Shown one piece after another: positions 14,973 through 22,323 of a DNA stretch of 25,564 nt. Source of the stretch: Pseudomonadota bacterium (GTDB taxonomy: Bacteria; Pseudomonadota; Alphaproteobacteria; Rhizobiales; Rhizobiaceae). Under the pieces are notes generated by a model. It was given only the letters and a program-made list of their open reading frames with translations, was not told the DNA's origin and made no database searches. The stretch is from the NCBI GenBank assembly GCA_023419535.1, contig JAEZXX010000005.1, forward strand, positions 1-25,564. Reading direction: 5' to 3'. The first letter of the stretch is position 1, and each line of letters begins with the position of its first letter. The translations under genes were made by a program, and so were the position numbers.

Positions 14973-15386
14973 ATGTCGAACACGCAGAGCAACGAAGCGA
15001 AGGCTGACGAGGCGAAGGAACGCGCGCGCGAGACCCGCGACGACTTCAAGGACGCCGTCAACCAGACCGGCGAGGACATCGGGCGTCGCACCCGCGAGAC
15101 CAAGGAAGACCTCGAGGCGCAGATCGCGAAGCTGCGCGAGGACGTGGCCGGCGTGACCGATTCCCTGAAGTCGCTGGCCAGCGGCTCGGCGAGCAACGCC
15201 AAGGCACAGGCCTTCGCGCTGCGCGACGACGTGCGCCAGACGGGCGAGCGCTACTACCGGCAGGCCCAGGAAGCGGCGAGCGACCTGGAACAGGAGATCA
15301 GCGACCGCGTGCGTGCCGAGCCGATCAAGGCGGTGCTGATCGCAGCGGCGGTCGGCTATTTCTACGCCCGCATCTTCAAGAACTGA
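14973..15386 (+). CDS. DUF883/YqjD-ElaB-like inner-membrane protein
   Basis: This encodes a 137-residue protein with a long charged, coiled-coil-prone amino-terminal region (residues 1-110, rich in Glu, Asp, Lys and Arg, with heptad-like spacing) and one carboxy-terminal hydrophobic segment (about 114-130, ending FYARIFKN). This is the layout of the YqjD/ElaB/DUF883 family, carboxy-tail-anchored inner-membrane proteins; E. coli members bind stationary-phase ribosomes. The start at 14973 follows AAAGG 9 bases upstream. It lies 4 bases before the YqjE-like gene, echoing the yqjD-yqjE pairing of enteric bacteria. A near-consensus EcfG promoter precedes it, which suggests stress induction. Ribosome tethering in this organism is inference. 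Confidence 0.85.
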   Translation: MSNTQSNEAKADEAKERARETRDDFKDAVNQTGEDIGRRTRETKEDLEAQIAKLREDVAGVTDSLKSLASGSASNAKAQAFALRDDVRQTGERYYRQAQEAASDLEQEISDRVRAEPIKAVLIAAAVGYFYARIFKN

Positions 15387-15390
15387 TCCC

Positions 15391-15828
15391 ATGCTGGGAT
15401 CGCTGGTCGTCAGAATCTTGACGGGCGAGGCGGGCGTTCTGTTCGCCCGCCTGCGCACCGTCGCCGTCCTCTACGCTTTGATGGCGGTGGCGGCGCTCTG
15501 CGCCGCGATTTTCCTCCTTCTCGCCCTGTTCTTCTGGGTTGCCGCGCATCTCGGCCCGATCTGGGCGGCGCTCGCCTTCGCCGGCGCCTTCGTGGTGATC
15601 ATCGGGCTCCTCTACGTGGCTCTGGTCGCCTCGCGGCGCCCCAAGGAGACGGACCGGCAGGAGCGCCTGCGCCGGGACGTGGCCTCGATCGCGGGCGTCG
15701 CGGCCATGTCGAACCTGCCGGTTATCCTGCGCTCGGCGCGCCGCCAGAAGCGTCTTCTGGCCATCCCCGTCGCGGCCGTCGGCCTGTGGGGTGCCGTGCG
15801 CATGGCGATCTACTACCGCCGGCGCTGA
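15391..15828 (+). CDS. YqjE/phage-holin-superfamily-III-like membrane protein
   Basis: This encodes a 145-residue membrane protein with two clear hydrophobic segments, about 26-48 and 55-77, and a weaker third near 124-141. The basic loop after the second segment reads SRRPKETDRQERLRRD. The layout and the position directly after a YqjD-like gene fit the YqjE family (holin superfamily III in databases). Despite the holin name, no phage genes are nearby, and a stress-envelope role is more likely than lysis. Its ATG is 4 bases after the upstream stop, so the two are co-translated. The molecular function of YqjE-type proteins is not established. Confidence 0.8.
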   Translation: MLGSLVVRILTGEAGVLFARLRTVAVLYALMAVAALCAAIFLLLALFFWVAAHLGPIWAALAFAGAFVVIIGLLYVALVASRRPKETDRQERLRRDVASIAGVAAMSNLPVILRSARRQKRLLAIPVAAVGLWGAVRMAIYYRRR

Positions 15829-15933
15829 CCGGGCGCTGACCGAACCTGGGCACCGGACGCGCACGCGGCCGGCGCATCACCATCGACGTCTCGGGCGAAT
15901 CCTGTCTCGAGCACCCAACCTCCGAGAGGCAGA

Positions 15934-16200
15934 ATGTCCCAGATCGATCCCAAGGACGCCCGCCAGGGCAAGAAGGGCCAGCCGGTCCTGATCGTCCTCA
16001 TCGCCGCGCTGGCGCTCGCGGTCATCGCCTTCATCGGCATGGGGATCTATGGCGGAACCCAGCCGGGCGAGAACATCGGCGGGCCTGAGGATGCAGGCAT
16101 CTCGACCGAATCGGCGGCGCCCGGCGCGGCGGGTGCGCCCGCGGGCGGCGCGACGGCGACGCCCGGCGAGACTCCCGCCTCGCCCCCGCCGGCGAACTGA
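15934..16200 (+). CDS. Small single-pass membrane protein, unknown function
   Basis: This is an 88-residue protein I do not recognise. It has a basic amino end (about residues 1-16), one hydrophobic helix (about 17-39, VLIVLIAALALAVIAFIGMG) and then a low-complexity tail rich in Gly, Ala, Pro and Thr. The orientation is likely tail out, with the basic end inside. The ATG follows GAGAGGCAGA, which contains GAGG. It lies 105 bases downstream of the YqjE-like gene and 26 bases before the next small gene, so it may share their transcript. Coding is supported by the membrane helix, the ribosome site and its place in the same-strand run. Confidence 0.7.
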   Translation: MSQIDPKDARQGKKGQPVLIVLIAALALAVIAFIGMGIYGGTQPGENIGGPEDAGISTESAAPGAAGAPAGGATATPGETPASPPPAN

Positions 16201-16226
16201 GCTCGTACGGGACGAAAGGACAGGCC

Positions 16227-16496
16227 ATGAGCGGCTTCGACGGAGAGCCCGACGCCGGCGCCTTTCCCCAGGACGCCCTCGTCAGCGACGCGGCTCGCGA
16301 CGAGGAGCGGCGGCGGCAGATCGAGGAGATCGCCTCGGACGAGACCATGCCGGTCGCAGACCGGCAGGCGCGGCTCGAGATGCTCGCCGCCGAATGGGGC
16401 CTGCCGAGCGAGGCGGAAACGGTCGACGATCCCTTCCGGCAGCAGATCGCGCGGGCGCTGTCGCTTCTGGCCGATGGAGGCCATCCGCCGGCCTGA
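16227..16496 (+). CDS. Small acidic hypothetical protein
   Basis: This is an 89-residue protein I do not recognise. It is acidic and mostly helical in appearance (ARDEERRRQIEEI, then DRQARLEMLAAEW, then FRQQIARALSLL), with no membrane segment, signal peptide or cysteine. The ATG has AAAGGA 9 bases upstream. It is 26 bases after the small membrane protein gene, consistent with an operon. A GC-rich inverted repeat follows at about 16508-16540. Coding is supported by the ribosome site and position; function is unknown. Confidence 0.65.
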   Translation: MSGFDGEPDAGAFPQDALVSDAARDEERRRQIEEIASDETMPVADRQARLEMLAAEWGLPSEAETVDDPFRQQIARALSLLADGGHPPA

Positions 16497-16710
16497 CCGC
16501 CCGCCCGGCTCGGGGTCTGGGCCCCGGCCCCGGCCCGAGGCGGCCTTCGCCCGGTTTCCGGCGGGACTGTTCCCCGGATCCTCCCCCCGCAGGGTTCTCA
16601 GCCTTCGCCGGCGTCGTCCGGCGAGGGCTGCGCGGGCCGCAGGTGGCCTATACGCGAATCGGGGCCGCGCCCGTCTTGCTTTCCCGCGCGACCGAGCGGA
16701 AAAGCTGGGC

Positions 16711-18267
16711 ATGACACAGCACACCGACACCGTCCTCATCGTCGACTTCGGGTCCCAGGTCACGCAGCTCATCGCGCGGCGCGTGCGCGAGGCCGGGGTC
16801 TATTCCGAGATCGTCCCCTTCCAGTCCGCCGAGGAAGGGCTGGCCCGGCTGAAGCCGCGCGCGGTGATCCTGTCGGGCTCGCCCGCCTCGACCATCGAGG
16901 AGAACAGTCCCCGCGCGCCGAAGGGCGTGTTCGAGTCCGGGCTTCCCGTGCTCGGCATCTGCTACGGCCAGCAGACCATGTGCACCGAACTGGGCGGCCG
17001 GATCGAGGGCGGGCTGCACCGCGAGTTCGGCCGCGCCTTCCTGGAGGTCAAGAAGGCCTCGCCGCTCTTCGACGGGATCTGGGCCGAGGGCACGCGCCAT
17101 CAGGTCTGGATGAGCCATGGCGACCGCGTCACCGCTCTGCCCGACGGCTTCGAGATCATCGCCTCCTCGCCCGGAGCGCCCTTCGCGGCGATCGCCGACG
17201 AGAGGCGCCGGCTCTACGGCGTCCAGTTCCACCCCGAGGTCGCCCACACGCCGGACGGCGGCAAGCTCATCGCCAATTTCGTCCACCGCATCGCCGGTGC
17301 GGCCGGCGACTGGACGATGGCCGCCTTCCGCGAGCAGGCGATCGAGGAGATCCGCGCCAAGGTCGGCACGGGCCGGGTCATCTGCGGCCTGTCGGGCGGC
17401 GTCGATTCCTCCGTGGCGGCGATCCTCCTCCACGAGGCGATCGGCGACCAGCTCACCTGCATCTTCGTCGACCACGGCCTCCTGCGGATGGGCGAGGCCG
17501 AACAGGTCGTCGGCATGTTCCGCGACCACTACAACATCCCGCTCGTCCACTCGCAGGTGCAGGACCTCTTCATCGATGCGCTGTCCGGCGAAAGCGATCC
17601 GGAGGTCAAGCGCAAGACGATCGGGCGCCTCTTCATCGAGACCTTCGAGGCCGAGGCCGAGAAGCTCGGCGGGGCGGACTTCCTGGCCCAGGGCACGCTG
17701 TATCCGGACGTCATCGAGAGCGTCTCCTTCACGGGTGGCCCATCGGTCACGATCAAGTCGCACCACAATGTCGGCGGCCTGCCCGAGCGCATGAACATGA
17801 AGCTCGTCGAGCCGCTGCGCGAGCTGTTCAAGGACGAGGTGCGCGCGCTCGGGCGCGAGCTCGGCCTGCCCGACCACTTCGTCGGCCGCCACCCCTTCCC
17901 GGGGCCGGGTCTGGCCATCCGCTGCCCTGGCGGCATCACGCGCGAAAAGCTCGACATCCTGCGCCAGGCCGATGCGATCTATCTCGACGAGATCCGCAAG
18001 GCCGGTCTCTACGACGCCATCTGGCAGGCCTTCGCCGTTCTCCTTCCGGTCCAGACGGTGGGCGTGATGGGCGACGGGCGGACCTACGAGTATGTCTGCG
18101 CATTGCGCGCCGTGACCTCGGTCGACGGCATGACGGCCGATTTCTATCCGTTCGACATGGAGTTCCTCGGCAATGCCGCGACCCGCATCATCAACGAGGT
18201 GCGCGGCATCAACCGCATCGTCTACGACGTGACGTCCAAGCCCCCCGGCACGATCGAATGGGAGTGA
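16711..18267 (+). CDS. guaA: GMP synthase (glutamine-hydrolysing)
   Basis: This enzyme converts XMP to GMP using glutamine and ATP, the last step of guanine nucleotide synthesis. The 518-residue protein has a class I glutamine amidotransferase domain (about 8-195) with the triad Cys84 (GICYGQQ), His174 and Glu176 (QFHPEVAH), and a PP-loop ATP pyrophosphatase domain with SGGVDS at 228-233. The carboxy dimerisation domain contains RHPFPGPGLA and ends with KPPGTIEWE, the standard GuaA ending. ATG at 16711 was chosen because the family starts a few residues before DTVLIVDFGSQ; longer readings from 16474 add repetitive Arg/Pro sequence that is not part of the family. About 214 bases separate it from the previous gene, and no purine riboswitch was recognised there. 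Confidence 0.98.
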   Translation: MTQHTDTVLIVDFGSQVTQLIARRVREAGVYSEIVPFQSAEEGLARLKPRAVILSGSPASTIEENSPRAPKGVFESGLPVLGICYGQQTMCTELGGRIEGGLHREFGRAFLEVKKASPLFDGIWAEGTRHQVWMSHGDRVTALPDGFEIIASSPGAPFAAIADERRRLYGVQFHPEVAHTPDGGKLIANFVHRIAGAAGDWTMAAFREQAIEEIRAKVGTGRVICGLSGGVDSSVAAILLHEAIGDQLTCIFVDHGLLRMGEAEQVVGMFRDHYNIPLVHSQVQDLFIDALSGESDPEVKRKTIGRLFIETFEAEAEKLGGADFLAQGTLYPDVIESVSFTGGPSVTIKSHHNVGGLPERMNMKLVEPLRELFKDEVRALGRELGLPDHFVGRHPFPGPGLAIRCPGGITREKLDILRQADAIYLDEIRKAGLYDAIWQAFAVLLPVQTVGVMGDGRTYEYVCALRAVTSVDGMTADFYPFDMEFLGNAATRIINEVRGINRIVYDVTSKPPGTIEWE

Positions 18268-18273
18268 GCGTCC

Positions 18274-18290
18274 GGCCGCTGGCGGCCTTT
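18274..18290 (+). terminator. Short terminator-like hairpin after guaA
   Basis: A 5-bp GC stem (18274-18278 with 18283-18287) with a 4-base loop is followed by TTT, 7 bases after the guaA stop. The convergent Ldh_2 gene ends only 6 bases further, so the two transcripts have almost no space between them. Confidence 0.4.
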
Positions 18291-18295
18291 GACCG

Positions 18296-19330
18296 CTAGC
18301 GAAGGCTCGCCGCCTCGCTCCGCAGCCGGTCCAGGAACGCGATCTCCTCCGACGACAGGGTGACACCCTCGGCAAGCGCCCCGCGGCGCGCGTCGAAGCG
18401 GCGTTGCGAGGGCAGGCGCGCGCCCTGCGAGAGGATCGAGCCGAACAGGGCTTCCGCCCGTGCCAGCGGGTCGCCGGGCCGGCCGCGCGAGAAGGCGGCG
18501 GGCGAGAAGGCGAGGATCAGCTCCCCGTGCATCGGCGACAGACTCGTCGTGCCCAGCGCCTGCAGCACCTCCGGGCTCGTCAGATCGCCGATCATGATGC
18601 CGGCCAGGAGTTCGATCATCGTCGCGATCGCCGAGCCCTTGTGGCCGCCGAAGGGCAGCATGGCGCCGGAAAGCGCGGCGTCCGGGTCGCTCGTCGGGCG
18701 CCCGTCGGCGTCGAGCGCCCAGCCCTCGGGCAGCGCGCGCCCGGCTCTGCGGTGCAGTTCGATCTCGCCCCGGGCCACCGCCGAGGTCGCGAAGTCGAAG
18801 ACGTAGGGGTCGGTCCCGGCCCGCGGCCAGGCGAAGGCCAGCGGATTGGTGCCGAGCAGCGGCGCGGAGCCGCCGGTCGGCGCCACCGCCGAATAGCTCG
18901 GGCAGAGCGCGAGCCCCGCCAGCCCTTCGGCCGCCAGCGCCTCCACCTCCGGCCAGAGCGCCGAGAAATGCGTGCAGTCGTTGATGACGAGCGCGGCGAG
19001 CCCGTGCGTCTTGGCCGCCTGCGTCAACGCCGGCAGGCCGAGCTCGAAGGCGGCGGGCGCGAAGCCGTGTGCGGCATCGACGCGGACGACGGCGGAGCCG
19101 TCCGAAGCCGCCAGGCGGGGCACGGCGTCGGGCGTCACCTTGCCGGCCTTCACGGTGCGCAGCGCGCCCTCGATCCGGTAGATGCCGTGGGATTTCGCAC
19201 CATCCCGCTCGCCCGCGACCACGATCCGCGTCACCGCGCGCGCGTGGAGCTCGCTGAGCCCGGCGCTGCGGAAGATCGCATGGACCCGGGTCGTCAGATC
19301 GTCGAGGGACAGGATCGTGGGCTCGCTCAT
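18296..19330 (-). CDS. Ldh_2 (malate/L-lactate dehydrogenase-like) family oxidoreductase, candidate delta1-pyrroline-2-carboxylate reductase
   Basis: This encodes a 344-residue NAD(P)H-dependent dehydrogenase of the type 2 malate/lactate dehydrogenase family. Visible marks are DGAKSHGIYRI (SHG motif, about 44-54), the catalytic-type histidine segment INDCTHFSAL, the glycine/proline segment LLGTNPLAFAWPR and GGHKGSAIATMIELLAG near the carboxy end. Family members reduce 2-oxo acids or cyclic imines. Because the gene is divergent from a D-amino-acid dehydrogenase and a hydroxyproline epimerase, the most likely role is reduction of delta1-pyrroline-2-carboxylate to L-proline (HypS/DpkA/LhpD type). 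Ureidoglycolate or sulfolactate dehydrogenase activities exist in the same family and cannot be ruled out. Start at 19330 follows GCGGCCCGA; no strong ribosome site is seen. Confidence 0.85.
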   Translation of the reverse strand: MSEPTILSLDDLTTRVHAIFRSAGLSELHARAVTRIVVAGERDGAKSHGIYRIEGALRTVKAGKVTPDAVPRLAASDGSAVVRVDAAHGFAPAAFELGLPALTQAAKTHGLAALVINDCTHFSALWPEVEALAAEGLAGLALCPSYSAVAPTGGSAPLLGTNPLAFAWPRAGTDPYVFDFATSAVARGEIELHRRAGRALPEGWALDADGRPTSDPDAALSGAMLPFGGHKGSAIATMIELLAGIMIGDLTSPEVLQALGTTSLSPMHGELILAFSPAAFSRGRPGDPLARAEALFGSILSQGARLPSQRRFDARRGALAEGVTLSSEEIAFLDRLRSEAASLR

Positions 19331-19529
19331 TCGGGCCGCTCCATGATGGCGTCTTCCGCTTCTAGCGCCCCGGGCGCCTCTTGCGCGACCATTGTCTCTT
19401 GGCTTTGATGCCGAAGGGCCCCACCCGTCGGGCCGGGGCCGAGACCGGAATGAGCATGAGAGCGGCGTTCGTCGAAGTCGGTCCCAGTCGGCCGCAAGCG
19501 TCCCCTTTCGGCTTCGTCCCGGCACCTCG

Positions 19530-20786
19530 ATGAGCGCGGCATCGGCAGCCGGGCTCCCGGACGTTCTGGTGATCGGCGCGGGCGTCGTCGGCCTTTCCTG
19601 CGCCATCGCCCTGCAGGAGCGCGGCACGTCCGTGGCGGTCCTCGACCGTGAGGGGCCGGCGGCCGGCGCCTCGGCGGGCAATGCCGGCGCCTTCGCCTTC
19701 TCCGACATCCTGCCGCTCGCCTCGCCCAAGACGCTCCTGCGCGCGCCGCGCTGGCTGTTCGACCCGCTCGGGCCCTTGAGCGTGCCGCCCGCCTACGCGC
19801 TGAAGGCCGCGCCCTGGATGCTGCGCTTCGCCCGAGCCTCGACGCCCCGGCGGGTGCGCCGCTCCACCCTCGCGCAATCGTCACTGATGGCGCTGTCGCG
19901 CGCCGAGCTCGAGCCGTTCCTGGAGCGGACTCGAACGCTGTCGATGCTGCGCCGGGAGGGCAATCTCGAGGTCTACGAGAGCGTCGCGGAGCGCGACGCC
20001 GCGCTTCCCGGCTGGGCGGCGCGCGAACAGGCCGGCATCGCGTTCCGCCACATGGGCGCGTCCGAGATGGCGGCCCTCCAGCCGGGCCTGTCCCCGCGCT
20101 TCACTCACGGCACCTTCACGCCCGGCTGGTACTCGATCGCCGATCCGCGCGACTACGTGCTCGCCCTCGCCGAACATTTTCGCGCGGCCGGCGGGCGGAT
20201 CGAGATCGCCGAGGCCCGCTCCCTCCATGTCGAAGACGACGCCGTGCGCGTCGAGACGTCGGCCGGTCCGGTCAAAGCGGGCCGCGCGCTCGTCGCGGCG
20301 GGCGCCTTCTCGCACCGCCTGACCCGAACCCTCGGCGAGCCGATCCCGCTCGAGACCGAGCGCGGCTACAACACGACGCTGCCGCCCGGCGCCCTCGACC
20401 TGCGCACGCAGGTCACCTTCGGCGGCCACGGCTTCGTCGTCACGCGTCTCTCCTCCGGCATCCGCGTCGGGGGCGCGGTGGAGTTCGCCGGGCTCGACCG
20501 GCCATCGAACTTCGCGCGCGCCGATGCCATGCTGGCGAAGGTCGCGCGCTTCCTGCCGGGTCTCGCCACCGACGGCGGGCGGCAGTGGATGGGCTTCCGG
20601 CCGTCGCTGCCCGATTCGCTGCCCGCCATCGGCTTCGCGCGGGCGAGCGACCGCGTCGCCTACGCCTTCGGCCACGGCCATCTCGGCCTGACGCAGTCCG
20701 CCGGCACCGCGCGGCTCGTCGCCGACCTCCTGACCGGCCGGCCCGCCGCGCTCGACCTGACACCCTTCTCGCCCCAGCGTTTCTGA
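19530..20786 (+). CDS. FAD-dependent D-amino-acid dehydrogenase (DadA/HypO-like)
   Basis: This encodes a 418-residue flavoenzyme of the DAO superfamily. The dinucleotide-binding motif VIGAGVVGLS lies near the amino end (about 14-23), GASAGNAGAFAFSDILPLASP is typical of DadA-like dehydrogenases, and the carboxy end has WMGFRPSLPDSLPAIG and FGHGHLGLTQSAGTARLVADLL. It probably oxidises a D-amino acid and passes electrons to the respiratory chain. The 4-hydroxyproline 2-epimerase gene starts 15 bases downstream, so D-hydroxyproline or D-proline is the expected substrate (the S. meliloti HypO role). ATG at 19530 is used because the FAD motif follows about 13 residues later; upstream sequence in frame is not protein-like. 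There is no good ribosome site. Confidence 0.9.
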   Translation: MSAASAAGLPDVLVIGAGVVGLSCAIALQERGTSVAVLDREGPAAGASAGNAGAFAFSDILPLASPKTLLRAPRWLFDPLGPLSVPPAYALKAAPWMLRFARASTPRRVRRSTLAQSSLMALSRAELEPFLERTRTLSMLRREGNLEVYESVAERDAALPGWAAREQAGIAFRHMGASEMAALQPGLSPRFTHGTFTPGWYSIADPRDYVLALAEHFRAAGGRIEIAEARSLHVEDDAVRVETSAGPVKAGRALVAAGAFSHRLTRTLGEPIPLETERGYNTTLPPGALDLRTQVTFGGHGFVVTRLSSGIRVGGAVEFAGLDRPSNFARADAMLAKVARFLPGLATDGGRQWMGFRPSLPDSLPAIGFARASDRVAYAFGHGHLGLTQSAGTARLVADLLTGRPAALDLTPFSPQRF

Positions 20787-20801
20787 CGGACCCTCCCCCT
20801 C

Positions 20802-21803
20802 ATGGCCAGCCACACCTTCCTCTGTCTCGACGGGCACACCTGCGGCAATCCGGTGCGGCTCGTGGCGGGCGGCGGGCCGCTCCTGAACGGCGCGACCATG
20901 CTGGAGAAGCGAGCGCATTTCCTCGAGGCGTTCGACTGGATCCGGACCGGTCTGATGTTCGAGCCGCGCGGCCACGACATGATGTCGGGCTCGATCCTCT
21001 ATCCGCCGACGCGGGACGACTGCGACGTCGCGATCCTCTTCATCGAGACCTCGGGCTGCCTGCCGATGTGCGGCCACGGCACCATCGGCACCATCACCAT
21101 GGCGGTGGAGAACGGCCTCGTGACCCCACGCGAGGCCGGCCGGATCGCGCTCGACGCCCCGGCCGGCCGCGTGGACGTCACCTATCGGCGGGAGGGGCGG
21201 TTCGTGGAGGAGGTGCGGCTGACCAACGTGCCGAGCTTCCTCCATTCGGAAGGGCTGACGGCGGAGGTGGAGGGTTTCGGCGAGATCGTCGTCGACGTCG
21301 CCTATGGCGGCAATTTCTACGCCATCGTCGAGCCGCAGAGGAAATTTGCCGACATGGCGGACTTCACGGCGGGCGAACTCGTCGCCCTGTCGCCGAAGCT
21401 CCGCGCGGCGCTGAACGAGAAATACGAGTTCGTCCATCCCGAGCACCCCGACATCCGGGGCCTCAGCCACATCCAGTGGACGGGCGCACCGCGGGATCGG
21501 GAGGCCCACGGACGCAACGCCGTCTTCTACGGCGACAAGGCGATCGACCGCAGTCCCTGCGGCACGGGCACCTCGGCGCGCATGGCGCAGCTGGCGGCGA
21601 GGGGGAAACTCGCCGTCGGCGACGACTTCGTCCACGAGAGCATCATCGGCTCGCTGTTCCACGGCCGCGTCGAGGCGGCGGTGCAGGTCGGGGGCCGCCC
21701 GGCGATCGTGCCGTCCATCGCCGGCTGGGCGCGCCAGACCGGGATCAACACGATCTTCATCGACGACCGCGACCCCTTCGCCCACGGCTTCGTCGTGGCG
21801 TGA
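20802..21803 (+). CDS. 4-hydroxyproline 2-epimerase (proline racemase family)
   Basis: This enzyme inverts trans-4-hydroxy-L-proline to cis-4-hydroxy-D-proline. The 333-residue length equals the Brucella PrpA / rhizobial HypRE type. The two catalytic cysteines are present, Cys90 (LPMCGHGTIG) and Cys253 (RSPCGTGTSARMA); this distinguishes epimerases and racemases from trans-3-hydroxyproline dehydratases, which replace the first cysteine by Ser or Thr. FEPRGHDMMSGSILYPPT in the amino half is characteristic of the family. The gene begins 15 bases after the D-amino-acid dehydrogenase, so the two form an operon acting in sequence: epimerise, then oxidise. Proline racemase activity is possible but in bacteria of this group hydroxyproline is usually preferred. 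It ends only 4 bases before the convergent DUF934 gene. Confidence 0.92.
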   Translation: MASHTFLCLDGHTCGNPVRLVAGGGPLLNGATMLEKRAHFLEAFDWIRTGLMFEPRGHDMMSGSILYPPTRDDCDVAILFIETSGCLPMCGHGTIGTITMAVENGLVTPREAGRIALDAPAGRVDVTYRREGRFVEEVRLTNVPSFLHSEGLTAEVEGFGEIVVDVAYGGNFYAIVEPQRKFADMADFTAGELVALSPKLRAALNEKYEFVHPEHPDIRGLSHIQWTGAPRDREAHGRNAVFYGDKAIDRSPCGTGTSARMAQLAARGKLAVGDDFVHESIIGSLFHGRVEAAVQVGGRPAIVPSIAGWARQTGINTIFIDDRDPFAHGFVVA

Positions 21804-21807
21804 GGTC

Positions 21808-22323
21808 TCAGGCGGCCGAACGCCTCGCGTCGAGCCGCCGCTGCAGGATCGAGCGGTCCTCGCCGTAGCCCGTCTGGTAGTGCGCGCTGATGGAGTCCTT
21901 GGCGGCCAGCCATTGCTCGACCGGCTGGCGCGCGGCGGAGGCGTCGGGCAGTTCCACCTCGTCGAAGCCGCAGGCGAGCGCCTCGGCGAACTGGTCGGCG
22001 ACGAGGGGACCGCGCGCCCGGAGGCGGCCCGCGAAGCCCTCGCGGCGCAGGCGCCGTGCGAGCGACAGGCCGGTGCCGTCCGAGAAGCCGGGGAACTCGA
22101 TCGCGATCAGCGAGACGGCCGCGAAGTGCGGGACGAGGTCTTCGACCTTCGTGCGGTTCGGCACCAGGACGCCGACAGGCGCGTTGGCGCCTCCCGCCAG
22201 CGCTTCGGACAGGAGAGCGAGCGGCACGAGCACCGGTCGCTCGGCCGACGAAAGGGCCGCCGCGTCGTCCGCGAAGCTGTAGGCGTCGTCGATCTGCCCG
22301 GTCGCGTCGATCAGCGCGCTCAT
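21808..22323 (-). CDS. DUF934 protein of the sulfite reductase operon
   Basis: This encodes a 171-residue protein of the DUF934 family, found almost only beside sulfite/nitrite reductase genes in proteobacteria. The visible family core is LVPNRTKVEDL, then IEFPGFSDGTGLSLARRLRREG and PLVADQFAEALACGFDEVEL. The first codon overlaps the cysI stop as ATGA (22320-22323), so it is translated together with cysI. There are no metal-binding or membrane features. Its role in sulfur assimilation is assumed from context; the biochemical function is unknown. Confidence 0.9.
   Translation of the reverse strand: MSALIDATGQIDDAYSFADDAAALSSAERPVLVPLALLSEALAGGANAPVGVLVPNRTKVEDLVPHFAAVSLIAIEFPGFSDGTGLSLARRLRREGFAGRLRARGPLVADQFAEALACGFDEVELPDASAARQPVEQWLAAKDSISAHYQTGYGEDRSILQRRLDARRSAA

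Noticed and set aside
14205..15458. 417-aa minus-strand ORF opposite nepR-ecfG and the DUF883-like gene
   Set aside because: It is a shadow frame; the plus strand holds three supported genes with ribosome sites.
15391..15828. Phage holin
   Set aside because: Only the superfamily name suggests it; there are no endolysin or phage genes nearby and the partner is YqjD-like.
16648..18375. 575-aa minus-strand ORF opposite guaA
   Set aside because: It is a shadow of guaA in a GC-rich frame with no recognisable domain.
20802..21803. Trans-3-hydroxyproline dehydratase
   Set aside because: Both catalytic cysteines (90 and 253) are present; dehydratases replace the first cysteine.
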